A stretch of 7,538 bases of DNA from Pseudomonadota bacterium (GCA_026400695.1 JAPLON010000022.1:1-7538); one strand, 5' to 3'. Positions 1-6,570 are shown, counted from the first letter of the stretch. A program made the numbers and translations. Notes: generated from the sequence alone by a model not told the origin.

Positions 1-875
1 GGGTTTAGTTCTAGCCCATGGGCACGGTATGTTCCGTATGTAAGTGGCACAGGGTAAACATGATTCAACCACATTTTTAAAATAGCGGTAATTCCAAGGC
101 TACCTAAATCAGATATTGGTACAAATACACCTTCACGTAATCCTAAATAATTTGCCGTATCTATAATGAGTTCGATAGTGTCATCGTCAGTACCATCTGC
201 TGTTTTAATTTTTTGCATACGAGTAGGTTTAGTTTTAAGGGCCACTAAATTTGCGATGCATAACGCAGATGAATGTTGCCATGCTGGTATTGTAGTGTCT
301 GTGCCACTTGTAACGGTGGACATTGCAGCGAAGAAAATTTTAGTTCCTGGAACTTTACTTAACACATCCTCCACATCTTCGATTATCTTGCCAGATGCTA
401 GTAATAGACCGCGAATAAAAATTACTTTTATAAGGCGCCAATCAAATTGTTCTAGGTCAGTTTCACTGGCTTTTGTTGCTTCTGCGTAAATATCATCCCA
501 TAATTTTTTAAATTCTTTTGTTTCATCTGCACGGGTGATTTTTAGGCCATCCATATATTCAAAAAATTTAGAGAAATAGAAATATCTTACAGCTTGCATT
601 TCTTCGGTAGTTGCCTCAGCTGGGCTGCATTTTACTTTATTGATTAAATCAATAATTTTGTCGTCAATGCTTGTACATCCCACTAAAGTTCCGCGGTACG
701 ATTTATATAATTCGGAATCTTTCAGGCTAAAAGTGCCACTGACTTCTGCTGCCGTTACATTTTTTGCAGGTTGTCCTGGCTGTGTGTAGGTTTCAGCAAG
801 TTCAGTTGCGTGGCAATAGGTGCAAAAAATACAAAAAACTAGCAAAGCAAGGTATAATTGCTGCAATTTCTTCAT
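1..875 (-). CDS. Unrecognised exported protein, C-terminus beyond the left edge
   Basis: The reading frame is open on the minus strand from the ATG at 875 to the window edge: 291 codons without a stop, so the C-terminus is missing. The N-terminus is a typical Sec signal peptide: two lysines at positions 2-3, a hydrophobic core (LYLALLVFCIFC, about residues 7-18), and a likely cleavage site after CHA at residue 23. The mature part is soluble-looking and mixed alpha/beta, with charged segments and no obvious membrane helix. Recognisable landmarks are YRGTLVGC, a FYFSKFFEYMDGLK stretch, and a late segment ending YGTYRAHGLELNP. I cannot assign a family or function. The start is the only Met near the signal peptide; the upstream sequence (ACAACCAAATTA) has no clear Shine-Dalgarno site. 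A weak promoter-like pair (TTGCTT at 931-936, TAGATT at 908-913, 17-bp spacer) lies in the 102-bp gap behind the glycosyltransferase gene, so it could be transcribed alone or by readthrough. Being coding is well supported; function is unknown. Confidence 0.85.
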   Translation of the reverse strand, partial: MKKLQQLYLALLVFCIFCTYCHATELAETYTQPGQPAKNVTAAEVSGTFSLKDSELYKSYRGTLVGCTSIDDKIIDLINKVKCSPAEATTEEMQAVRYFYFSKFFEYMDGLKITRADETKEFKKLWDDIYAEATKASETDLEQFDWRLIKVIFIRGLLLASGKIIEDVEDVLSKVPGTKIFFAAMSTVTSGTDTTIPAWQHSSALCIANLVALKTKPTRMQKIKTADGTDDDTIELIIDTANYLGLREGVFVPISDLGSLGITAILKMWLNHVYPVPLTYGTYRAHGLELN

Positions 876-977
876 TAATTTGGTTGTAATAAATTATCCA
901 TCCGGACAATCTATCAATTGCAGCCACTAAAAGCAATAAAAACTTTCAAATACAGTGTAATTTATAATTTTTTTCTG

Positions 978-1907
978 TTAACCCTTGAACAGTACATAAC
1001 GCAGCCATTTTAAAGGCGGAAAGCGCCATGCTTTGTGTTCGTAATATGACATGCTTTGCTGTTGGTATGGCATTAAGCTATAGGAAGCTTCATTAGGGTG
1101 GCGGTGGTTCCACTTAAGGATTCTGTCAAAATCAGATCCTGGTAATGCCACAAGATTGCCTGGATTTTTCAAAAACATAATGTTTAAAAGAGCTTGGTCA
1201 TGAAGATGCCAGCCCTTGCCATAGCCTTTAATGAAATTTGGGTTAGTGCATAGTTCAAGCCATTGTTTAATAAATTCTCTGGTGGCAGCGCAGTTGCGTA
1301 GTACCATAAAGCCAGCCCAGAGGTGTTTTTTGGTTTTAAAATCAGGATACTCCGCTGCTTTTAATTCTTCGGCAACTTGTGGATCAATGATCTTATCGGT
1401 TGTGGCAAAGGCATCTTCACTATAACGGTAAAAAATTCCATCATACTTTTCTAAATGTTTCAAAATAGGCGCGATTGAGCCTGTAAAAATAGAGCCAGAA
1501 TCTGCATAGACAATAATACAGCCCTCAGGAGCTTCTTCCATGGTTTTTAAAATTACATAAGGTTTCCAAAGCCAATAACCCCCGCCAATTTTATCATCTA
1601 AAATTTCTTTGTTTTTTTCGTAAAAATCTTTATCAATATGAGATCTTCTATAATTGAAGGTGAAATCGAAACCACGGTTAAGTGCTGATTGTGCTAGTGC
1701 ATTTTGGTTTTGAAAGAATACTTCATTGCCAGAGGCATAAGAAATTAGGTAAACACCTTTACTGTATAATTTTTCTTTTGCATTAAAATCTGGATTGGCG
1801 ATATGGTCTAGTGAGCGCGTTGAAATATCAAAAAGGTAGTAATTAAGCTGTAGGCAACCGTAGCATATAGCAAAAACAATTGTTATGTTTTTAAGAATTT
1901 TCCTCAT
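978..1907 (-). CDS. Membrane-anchored glycosyltransferase-like protein
   Basis: A 309-residue protein. An N-terminal hydrophobic segment (about residues 7-26, after MRKILKN) looks like a signal anchor or uncleaved signal peptide, placing the rest outside the cytoplasmic membrane or tethered to it. The body has the pattern of a GT-A-fold sugar transferase: GGGYWLWKPYVI at 108-119, YADSG at 134-138 (in the place of the metal/nucleotide-binding DxD, here D-x-G), WAGFMVLRN at 197-205 and HDQALL at 236-241, the last resembling the conserved D-Q near the acceptor site of many GT-A enzymes. Donor and acceptor sugars cannot be read from the sequence. Its start overlaps the end of rdgB by 17 bp and is preceded by a GAGAG ribosome-binding site 8 nt upstream, inside rdgB, so it is probably co-transcribed and translationally coupled with ald-rdgB. 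Assignment to the glycosyltransferase fold rests on motifs only; a specific GT family is not claimed. The anchor followed by a catalytic-looking domain is unusual for a bacterial enzyme, where most GT-A transferases are cytoplasmic. Confidence 0.75.
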   Translation of the reverse strand: MRKILKNITIVFAICYGCLQLNYYLFDISTRSLDHIANPDFNAKEKLYSKGVYLISYASGNEVFFQNQNALAQSALNRGFDFTFNYRRSHIDKDFYEKNKEILDDKIGGGYWLWKPYVILKTMEEAPEGCIIVYADSGSIFTGSIAPILKHLEKYDGIFYRYSEDAFATTDKIIDPQVAEELKAAEYPDFKTKKHLWAGFMVLRNCAATREFIKQWLELCTNPNFIKGYGKGWHLHDQALLNIMFLKNPGNLVALPGSDFDRILKWNHRHPNEASYSLMPYQQQSMSYYEHKAWRFPPLKWLRYVLFKG

Positions 1908-2493
1908 ACAATAATCTCTCTTTCAATTTTGTAAATGCTTTAGTGCGGTGTGAAGTTTCGGATTTTTCTAACTTTGTCATTTCACCGTAAGTTCTAGATT
2001 TACCATTTGGAATAAAAATAGGGTCAAATCCGAACCCTAGTTCACCACGTTCTGGCCAGGTGATAGAACCATGTGACTTTCCTTCAAATGTTATTTCATC
2101 ACCATTTGGCCAAACAACGGCCAGCACACAAACAAAATGAGCATCACGTGGTTTGTCTTCTAGTAAATCAATTACTTTTTTATTAGCAAGGTGCTGATTT
2201 TTTTCAGGGCCACCCCAGCGCGCAGAATATACACCTGGTTGGCCATTAAGCGCTGGGACAACTAATCCAGAATCATCTGCAATTGCAATTAATCCGGTCT
2301 TTAAAGAAACAAAACGCGCCTTTAACAGCGCGTTTCCAGTAAATGTGTCTTCGGTTTCTTCCGGCTCTTCCAGCCTTAAGTTACCAGAACTATCAAACAG
2401 GAGACCATAATCAGAAAGAAGCGCAGATATCTCAACCAGCTTTCCTGGGTTATGGCTTGCTATAACTAGCTTATCTCCTGCTTTAAGTTTCAT
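1891..2493 (-). CDS. rdgB: Non-canonical purine NTP pyrophosphatase (RdgB/HAM1, dITP/XTP hydrolase)
   Basis: A 200-residue cytoplasmic house-cleaning enzyme of the Ham1/ITPase family. The family hydrolyses dITP, ITP and XTP to the monophosphate plus pyrophosphate, keeping deaminated purines out of DNA and RNA. All the family signatures are present in order: SHNPGK at 13-18 (the usual T/S-x-N-x-G-K triphosphate loop), TFTGNALLKA at 50-59, ADDSGL at 72-77 (metal-binding acidic pair), PGVYSARW at 86-93, FGFDPIF at 154-160 and SHRTKAF at 181-187 (base recognition). Length matches the family (about 190-210 residues), so it appears intact. It starts 3 bp after the stop of ald and has no well-spaced Shine-Dalgarno (AGGG is too close to the ATG), so translation is probably coupled to ald. 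The C-terminal codons are shared with the next gene. The gene is a strong call. Confidence 0.95.
   Translation of the reverse strand: MKLKAGDKLVIASHNPGKLVEISALLSDYGLLFDSSGNLRLEEPEETEDTFTGNALLKARFVSLKTGLIAIADDSGLVVPALNGQPGVYSARWGGPEKNQHLANKKVIDLLEDKPRDAHFVCVLAVVWPNGDEITFEGKSHGSITWPERGELGFGFDPIFIPNGKSRTYGEMTKLEKSETSHRTKAFTKLKERLLYEENS
1916..1920 (-). promoter_or_regulatory. Shine-Dalgarno site of the glycosyltransferase gene, inside rdgB
   Basis: On the minus strand the sequence GAGAG ends 8 nt before the ATG at 1907. It lies within the last codons of rdgB. It supports the ATG at 1907 as the true start, even though this makes the two genes overlap by 17 bp. Confidence 0.5.
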
Positions 2494-2496
2494 ACC

Positions 2497-3615
2497 CTAT
2501 GCTGCTAGAGCAATTTTTGGCTCAACAAACTCCATGTCTAAATCATGTGCTACAGCTTCGTGTACTATATGACCTTTATAAACATTTAAGCCATTTAATA
2601 GGTGCTTATCATCAAGAAGAGCTTTTTTGTACCCTTTATTAGCTAGAGCCATAGTAAATGGCAACGTTGCGTTGTTAAGCGCAAATGTTGATGTTCTTGC
2701 TACTGCACCAGGCATATTAGTTACGCAATAGTGCAAAATTCCATCTTCTAAATAATAAGGATCAGCGTGTGTAGTAGGGCGGCTTGTTTCAAAACATCCA
2801 CCTTGGTCAATTGCCACATCCACTAAAACGCTACCAGGTCTCATAGATTTTAACATGGCTTTAGTTACTAACTTTGGCGCAGAAGAACCAACCACAAGTA
2901 CTGCACCAATTACCAAATCAGCTTTGGAAATTAGCTTTTCAATCATTGCCTGAGTTGAAAAAGCAGTCTTTAAACGGCCTTCAAATAGCCAGTCTAATTC
3001 GTTTAGGCGCTTAAGGTTACGGTCAACAATTGTTACATCAGAACCTAATGCTGCAGCCATACGCGCAGCGTTAGCACCTACAACACCGCCACCAAGTACA
3101 ACAACCTTAGCTGGCGCTACACCAGCAACACCACCTAGCAAAATACCGGCGCCGCCTTGGCTTTTTTCAAGCATCCATGCACCAACTTGCACTGACATAC
3201 GCACTGCAACTTCGCTCATTGGGGCAAGTAGTGGTAAGCCACCACGTTCATCAGTTACTGTTTCATAAGCAATCGCTATACACTTGGAATCAGCCAATCC
3301 TTTTGCTTGCTTTGGATCTGGGGCCAAATGCAGGTAAGTAAATAAAATTTGATCTGGACGAAGTAAACCATATTCACTTACTTGTGGTTCTTTAACTTTA
3401 ACAATCATATCGGCTTTATCAAAAACTTCTTTGGCAGTTTTTAGAACAGTTGCTCCTGAATTTTGGTATTGTTCGTCTGTTAGGCCAACACCCATACCTG
3501 CATTAGTTTCAACCACCACTTGGTGGCCAGCATTGACTAGTTCTTTAACAGCTAAGGTTGTTAATCCAACGCGATATTCGTGGTTTTTGATTTCTTTTGG
3601 AACGCCGATGATCAT
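2497..3615 (-). CDS. ald: Alanine dehydrogenase
   Basis: A 372-residue NAD-dependent alanine dehydrogenase, which interconverts L-alanine with pyruvate plus ammonia in the cytoplasm and feeds amino-acid carbon into central metabolism. Residues known to matter in the family fall at their standard numbers: Arg15 (in EYRVGL), Lys75 (VKVKEP), His96 (YLHLAPD) and Asp270 (VDVAIDQGG). The NAD-binding Rossmann loop is GGGVVGANAA at 175-184, with the acidic Asp198 (IVDRN) at the end of the second strand that prefers NAD over NADP. The C-terminal NMPGAVARTSTFALNNATLP segment is also typical. Length equals the family norm and no damage is seen. The start at 3615 gives MIIGVPKEIK, the canonical N-terminus; only a weak Shine-Dalgarno precedes it. 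It is the first gene of the ald-rdgB-glycosyltransferase unit, with a candidate promoter about 30 bp upstream. In an amino-acid-fed intracellular bacterium, using alanine as a carbon source would fit, but that is inference. Confidence 0.97.
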   Translation of the reverse strand: MIIGVPKEIKNHEYRVGLTTLAVKELVNAGHQVVVETNAGMGVGLTDEQYQNSGATVLKTAKEVFDKADMIVKVKEPQVSEYGLLRPDQILFTYLHLAPDPKQAKGLADSKCIAIAYETVTDERGGLPLLAPMSEVAVRMSVQVGAWMLEKSQGGAGILLGGVAGVAPAKVVVLGGGVVGANAARMAAALGSDVTIVDRNLKRLNELDWLFEGRLKTAFSTQAMIEKLISKADLVIGAVLVVGSSAPKLVTKAMLKSMRPGSVLVDVAIDQGGCFETSRPTTHADPYYLEDGILHYCVTNMPGAVARTSTFALNNATLPFTMALANKGYKKALLDDKHLLNGLNVYKGHIVHEAVAHDLDMEFVEPKIALAA

Positions 3616-3644
3616 TTGGTTACTAATTTAAAAACAATGCTCTT

Positions 3645-3673
3645 TTAATAGCCGTTTGCTGTGAAAATATCAA
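3645..3673 (-). promoter_or_regulatory. Candidate sigma70 promoter of the ald operon
   Basis: Read on the minus strand: -35 TTGATA (plus positions 3668-3673), a 17-bp spacer, then -10 TATTAA (3645-3650). The predicted transcript start near 3638 leaves a leader of roughly 23 nt before the ald ATG. The hexamers match consensus at 5 and 4 of 6 positions, with ideal spacing. The surroundings are AT-rich, so a chance match is possible. Confidence 0.45.
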
Positions 3674-3754
3674 TACCGGCCTAAAAGATTGTTTGTTAAT
3701 TATTTTTAGTAGTTTGTTTTGATGTTTCATATTTAAAGATATTTTAAAAATTAC

Positions 3755-3783
3755 TTGATTAGGTGTTTTTGGTGTGCTAGGTA
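3755..3783 (+). promoter_or_regulatory. Candidate extended -10 promoter of the TraB/GumN-like gene
   Basis: The -35 element TTGATT (3755-3760) is followed by a 17-bp spacer and -10 TAGGTA (3778-3783). The spacer ends in TGC, giving the TGn of an extended -10 promoter. Transcription would begin near 3790, about 26 nt before the ATG at 3816. The match is moderate. Confidence 0.35.
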
Positions 3784-3815
3784 ATGTGTGTTAATGCTAA
3801 ATATTAGACTTGATT

Positions 3816-5030
3816 ATGATCAAAAGATTATTGCCTATTTTTTTAAGTGTTTGTTATGTTTTTGCTGGCGAAAGGCCATTTGCAATAGAATTTACCGAAA
3901 ATAATACAGGTTGTGTAGCTACGGCGGCTTGTGTAGCTACGGATACATCTGAAGAGGCTATAGCTTTTAATAACCCTTGGTCTGAATGCCATATGCATCA
4001 AAATCCTCCATTATTTAAGATCACCTTGCCAGGTGGGCAAGTGATTGTCATTCTAGGAACTACTCATACTATTCCTCTCTCATATATACTGCCTGAATGT
4101 TTGGTGGAAGATTTAATTAAACAGTCTGTTTTTACGTTTAATGAAATTTGGGGAGAGCTACTTAAAGGTGGCCCCAGTAAAGTTGACAGTCATTTTGGTT
4201 GTGATAGTCTGCCTGATTTTTGCTTTATAAATGATGCTTGCAGAACAAAAATAAAAGATATCATAAGAGCATTTTATAAACAGTTTGAGGCTCTATATCT
4301 AAATCCAGAAAGCCTTGAGTCAAAAGTTGCTGAGGATATGAACAGTGTTTTTGATGAAAATGGAAAATGGTACGAAAAAGCAGGTATTGTTCTTCGAAAA
4401 ATAAGGAAAGATAAAGAAAACGCTACAAATGAGAAGGAAGAATGCGAAACTGATGATCTGCAGCCGACACATCTTGTAATAAAGGTAAACGGCTGCGAAC
4501 TCGAAGTGCCAGTAGATAAAGAGCTTCATCCCATTGTGCTAAGCCGAGTAGCTCCATATCAATTGCCCTTATGTGGTGGTATGGATAAACATTTAGTTAT
4601 AATTTCGCTCAATGCTGGTAAACCAATTTTTGCTTTAGAACAGGAAAGTGAACGATGGGGGCAAGAAGAAATGAAATGCTTAAGAGATAGTATAGAGAAT
4701 TCAGGGATATATCCGTTTAAGTTCTTTAGTCATGATAAACCGCAGGGTCCATTAATTACAAAAGATACCCTACATATCTTTTATTCTGTTGAACTTCCAG
4801 ATCATAAATCTCCAGGGCTTCTTGAAAGAAATGATTTGTGGGTTCTAAGGATTATGGAGTTAGTAAAAGAAGATTTTAAGCTTGCGTTTGGGCATGTAGG
4901 TTGTGGTCATTTAAAGGATTTGTTTGAAAAACTTGAGGGTAATAAATGTAAAGTAGAGAGGCTTTCTTTGGCAAAATTGCAAGGTTTGCTTAACGAACAG
5001 ACTTTGTCGCGCGAGGGTGGTGGGTGCTAA
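3816..5030 (+). CDS. Exported TraB/GumN-family protein, divergent
   Basis: A 404-residue protein starting at the ATG at 3816; an in-frame TTG at 3810 adds only two residues and is less likely. The N-terminus MIKRLLPIFLSVCYVFAGE is a Sec signal peptide with probable cleavage near residue 18. The mature protein shows the hallmarks of the TraB/PrgY/GumN superfamily (related to the Tiki/EreA-like fold): PPLFKITLPGGQVIVILGTTH at 64-84, with the G-T-x-H motif at 81-84, Glu110 in FTFNEIW, and the C-terminal GHVGCGHL motif at 359-366. His84, Glu110 and His365 would be the putative metal/catalytic residues; activity in bacterial members is poorly known. It is longer than typical GumN-like proteins (about 260-300), owing to a charged central insert around residues 180-260. 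Residues 33-44 hold a six-residue tandem duplication (CVATAA/CVATDT). holB follows after 50 bp, so the two may share a transcript. The protein is probably periplasmic or secreted. The family call is from motifs; specific function is unknown. Confidence 0.75.
   Translation: MIKRLLPIFLSVCYVFAGERPFAIEFTENNTGCVATAACVATDTSEEAIAFNNPWSECHMHQNPPLFKITLPGGQVIVILGTTHTIPLSYILPECLVEDLIKQSVFTFNEIWGELLKGGPSKVDSHFGCDSLPDFCFINDACRTKIKDIIRAFYKQFEALYLNPESLESKVAEDMNSVFDENGKWYEKAGIVLRKIRKDKENATNEKEECETDDLQPTHLVIKVNGCELEVPVDKELHPIVLSRVAPYQLPLCGGMDKHLVIISLNAGKPIFALEQESERWGQEEMKCLRDSIENSGIYPFKFFSHDKPQGPLITKDTLHIFYSVELPDHKSPGLLERNDLWVLRIMELVKEDFKLAFGHVGCGHLKDLFEKLEGNKCKVERLSLAKLQGLLNEQTLSREGGGC
3911..3942 (+). repeat. 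Short tandem duplication within the TraB/GumN-like gene
   Basis: The 14-base sequence TTGTGTAGCTACGG occurs at 3911-3924 and again at 3929-3942, a period of 18 bp. It encodes the in-frame repeat CVATAA/CVATDT just after the signal peptide, so it preserves the reading frame and duplicates a cysteine. Confidence 0.85.
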
Positions 5031-5045
5031 GCAATTTATAGGCAC

Positions 5046-5074
5046 TTGTAGTTTTAGGGTTTGCAATTTATGCT
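5046..5074 (+). promoter_or_regulatory. Possible promoter immediately before holB
   Basis: TTGTAG (5046-5051), a 17-bp spacer and TATGCT (5069-5074) lie directly upstream of the holB ATG at 5081. The -10 hexamer equals that of the stronger promoter at 6382-6410. A start 6-7 nt downstream would fall on the ATG itself, giving a leaderless mRNA. That would fit the lack of a Shine-Dalgarno site. The -35 match is poor (3 of 6), so this is tentative. Confidence 0.25.
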
Positions 5075-5080
5075 GATCGC

Positions 5081-5992
5081 ATGATTATTAGTCATACATC
5101 AGTTTATCAAACATTAGAGTCTGCTATTGAAAAACAGCATCACCATGGGTTTTTGTTGGCTGGACCCAAAGGGGTTGGCAAAGCAACATTAGCAAAAACT
5201 ATTGCAATTACAGCTTTAGCGAAGGCGAGCCAACAACCTTTTCAAATTATTGAGCGGCAGTGTTTAAGTGGGGCTTACCCAAACTACATCTATATTACCA
5301 AATTGGTAGATGATGATGGCAAAACAAAAAACGATATCACGGTTGAACAAATTCGCAATTTATTAAATCGTCTAAAATTAAAGGCTGCATTTGATGCGCC
5401 CAGGTTTGTGATAATTGATGCCATAGATAATTTGAACAGGCAGGCTGCCAATGCTTTATTGAAAATGCTTGAAGAGCCCCCATTAAATACTTTTTTCCTA
5501 AATATTTGCCACCAAGCGAGCGGATTATTACCAACAATTCGTTCCCGTTGTTTGCAGCTGAATTTCAAAGCTTTAAATAATGATGATGTGAAAAGAGTGG
5601 TGGCCCAATCAGGTGCTTCAAAAGAATTTTCTGCTGAAATTGCTAGCATGGTAAATGGATCTGCTGGGCAGTATTTAGTAATTCAAAATGCTGGTGGGGA
5701 AAAGATTATTGATTCTGTGGAAAAGCTTTTGAAAATAACCAACCTAAGTGATTTGAAAACAGCAGCGCAAGATATTTTAAAAAATACAGATGATGCTTTT
5801 GTTTTAGAAATACTGCATCAACTACTCTACCAAAAAGCCGTTGCACAACCTGGTGTTTATGCTAATTCAGCGCAAGCAGTAGAGCGTTTTTTAAGGTTTA
5901 CTCAGGCCACTTATATAGATGCTTCGCAGCGTATTTGTGCCGCAGTACTACTAGCACAGAATCCTAATCAACAGGAGCTTATTTATGGTTAA
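5081..5992 (+). CDS. holB: DNA polymerase III subunit delta-prime
   Basis: A 303-residue clamp-loader subunit of the replicative polymerase. Delta-prime acts as the stator of the gamma/tau complex that loads the beta sliding clamp. Visible features: a degenerate P-loop GPKGVGKA at 28-35 (Ala where Ser/Thr normally coordinates magnesium, common in delta-prime, which need not hydrolyse ATP), VIIDAIDNLN at 110-119 in place of Walker B, the NALLKMLEEPP box at 124-134, and LPTIRSRC at 150-157 with the SRC arginine-finger motif. The zinc-binding cysteine cluster of the E. coli protein is absent; only Cys61 remains in that region. Length is somewhat below the usual 320-350. The wording of the ITVEQIR and AANALLKMLEEPP regions is alphaproteobacterial in style. 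The ATG at 5081 gives the expected N-terminus (ISHTSVYQTLESAI), though no Shine-Dalgarno is visible. The last 8 bp overlap crcB. Usually holB follows tmk; here a GumN-like gene occupies that place. Confidence 0.92.
   Translation: MIISHTSVYQTLESAIEKQHHHGFLLAGPKGVGKATLAKTIAITALAKASQQPFQIIERQCLSGAYPNYIYITKLVDDDGKTKNDITVEQIRNLLNRLKLKAAFDAPRFVIIDAIDNLNRQAANALLKMLEEPPLNTFFLNICHQASGLLPTIRSRCLQLNFKALNNDDVKRVVAQSGASKEFSAEIASMVNGSAGQYLVIQNAGGEKIIDSVEKLLKITNLSDLKTAAQDILKNTDDAFVLEILHQLLYQKAVAQPGVYANSAQAVERFLRFTQATYIDASQRICAAVLLAQNPNQQELIYG
5973..5977 (+). promoter_or_regulatory. Shine-Dalgarno site of crcB, inside holB
   Basis: AGGAG lies 7 nt before the ATG at 5985, within the last codons of holB. It fixes the crcB start despite the 8-bp overlap with holB. 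Confidence 0.7.
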
Positions 5993-6326
5993 TGCATTTG
6001 GGGTATTTATTGCGGGTGGATTTGGTTGTTTAAGCCGCTATTTCCTTGGATTGTGGATTTTACCAGTGATGGGTTTTTCAATTGCTACATTGCTAGTTAA
6101 TGTTTTGGGGGGGTTTTTAGCAGGTATTGTGTCATCAAAATATCCACAATTTAAGCCTATATTGCTTACCGGATTCTTAGGTGGATTTACAACTTTTTCT
6201 GCATTTTCATTAGAGTGTTTAAACCTTATACAAAATCAGCAAATTTTTGCTGCGTTGTCTTACGTATTGATAAGCGTTGTTTTAAGCATTACAGCTGCTT
6301 GGTTTGGTTGTCTGATTTCTGGATAA
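5985..6326 (+). CDS. crcB: Fluoride ion channel CrcB/Fluc
   Basis: A 113-residue, highly hydrophobic inner-membrane protein of the CrcB/Fluc family. These proteins work as dual-topology dimers that let toxic fluoride leave the cytoplasm. Four membrane segments can be placed at about 3-25, 31-50, 58-80 (broken in the middle) and 86-110. Family motifs are clear: GGFGCLSRY at 11-19, TLLVNVLGGFLAG at 35-47 with the conserved pore Asn39, and GFLGGFTTFSAFSLE at 63-77. In that last motif the broken helix binds the central sodium ion, and Phe71/Phe74 correspond to the pore-lining phenylalanines. Length is at the short end of the family (about 110-130). The gene overlaps holB by 8 bp and has a strong AGGAG ribosome-binding site, so it is translated from the holB transcript. 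No fluoride riboswitch is visible, as expected for an internal operon gene. Confidence 0.94.
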   Translation: MVNAFGVFIAGGFGCLSRYFLGLWILPVMGFSIATLLVNVLGGFLAGIVSSKYPQFKPILLTGFLGGFTTFSAFSLECLNLIQNQQIFAALSYVLISVVLSITAAWFGCLISG

Positions 6327-6332
6327 TTTTTG

Positions 6333-6345
6333 ATCTTGTCAAGAT
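6333..6345. repeat. 13-bp palindrome after crcB
   Basis: ATCTTGTCAAGAT is a perfect inverted repeat (6-bp arms, single central base), beginning 6 nt after the crcB stop codon. As RNA it would fold into a short 5-bp hairpin with a 3-nt loop, but no T-tract follows, so it is a poor intrinsic terminator. It could instead be an operator for the promoter 36 bp downstream. Chance occurrence is possible. Confidence 0.4.
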
Positions 6346-6381
6346 ATTGTTGGAAAATTGCAGGAACAACAAATAAAGCTG

Positions 6382-6410
6382 TTGACATATTTTTTGCTTT
6401 GCTGTATGCT
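6382..6410 (+). promoter_or_regulatory. Strong sigma70-type promoter for the secreted peptide and F-box genes
   Basis: A perfect consensus -35 TTGACA (6382-6387) is followed by a 17-bp spacer and -10 TATGCT (6405-6410, 4 of 6 consensus bases). Transcription would start near 6417, just upstream of the ATG codons at 6439 and 6448. This is the best promoter match in the window. It sits exactly at the boundary between the housekeeping holB-crcB pair and the accessory genes. Confidence 0.6.
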
Positions 6411-6447
6411 TACCAAAATAATTTACAAATTAAATTTTATGCTTTCT

Positions 6448-6570
6448 ATGAATAAAGTATTAAAATTTTTAGAAATCTCGTTATTTGTAACTTGTGTAAG
6501 CTTATTGCAAGCATCAAGCCAAGATGATGAAAATCAAAAAGTATGTATAGCTACTGGAACTAACAGCTGA
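6448..6570 (+). CDS. Small secreted peptide or truncated N-terminus of a broken gene
   Basis: A 40-residue frame: a basic start (MNKVLK), a hydrophobic core (LEISLFVTCVSLL) and a probable signal-peptidase site after LQA at residue 22, leaving only about 18 mature residues rich in acidic amino acids. An in-frame ATG at 6439 would add three residues; neither start has a clear Shine-Dalgarno. The well-formed signal peptide and the strong promoter about 40 bp upstream argue that it is, or was, expressed. The frame ends at TGA 6568-6570, but a +1 frame is open immediately afterwards and continues to the next gene, so this is more likely the front part of a frameshifted gene than a complete peptide. 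I do not recognise the family. Confidence 0.5.
   Translation: MNKVLKFLEISLFVTCVSLLQASSQDDENQKVCIATGTNS

Larger units (their letters stand above)
3616..3815. other. Divergent intergenic region between ald and the TraB/GumN-like gene
   Basis: This 200-bp very AT-rich stretch separates two genes transcribed away from each other. It carries a promoter-like element for each direction (3645-3673 leftward, 3755-3783 rightward). No convincing operator palindrome, riboswitch or small gene was seen. Confidence 0.7.

Noticed and set aside
166..489. Plus-strand open frame of 107 codons
   Set aside because: It is antisense to the exported protein on the minus strand, which has a signal peptide and a much longer open frame; the plus frame shows no motif.
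961..1000. Possible intrinsic terminator after the glycosyltransferase gene
   Set aside because: CTGTT/AACAG can form a 5-bp stem, but on the minus strand it is followed by a run of A, not T, and the stem includes the stop codon.
3810..3815. TTG start two codons before the ATG of the TraB/GumN-like gene
   Set aside because: The ATG at 3816 gives a standard signal peptide with Lys at position 3, and there is no ribosome-binding site that favours the TTG.
4320..4529. Minus-strand open frame of 69 codons, hydrophobic
   Set aside because: It lies wholly inside the TraB/GumN-like gene. Its Phe/Ile-rich composition is what reading A-rich codons backwards gives, and no start signal supports it.
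5290..5649. Two minus-strand open frames inside holB
   Set aside because: They are complementary to well-conserved holB motifs and carry no recognisable features.
5985..6060. Fluoride riboswitch for crcB
   Set aside because: There is no intergenic leader: crcB starts inside holB, so no space exists for the aptamer, and no such fold is seen before holB.
6536..6550. Programmed frameshift at the A-tract AAAAAG in the small secreted gene
   Set aside because: A shift to the +1 frame at the A-tract would hit the TAG at 6548-6550 at once. The shift would have to occur downstream, where there is no slippery sequence.
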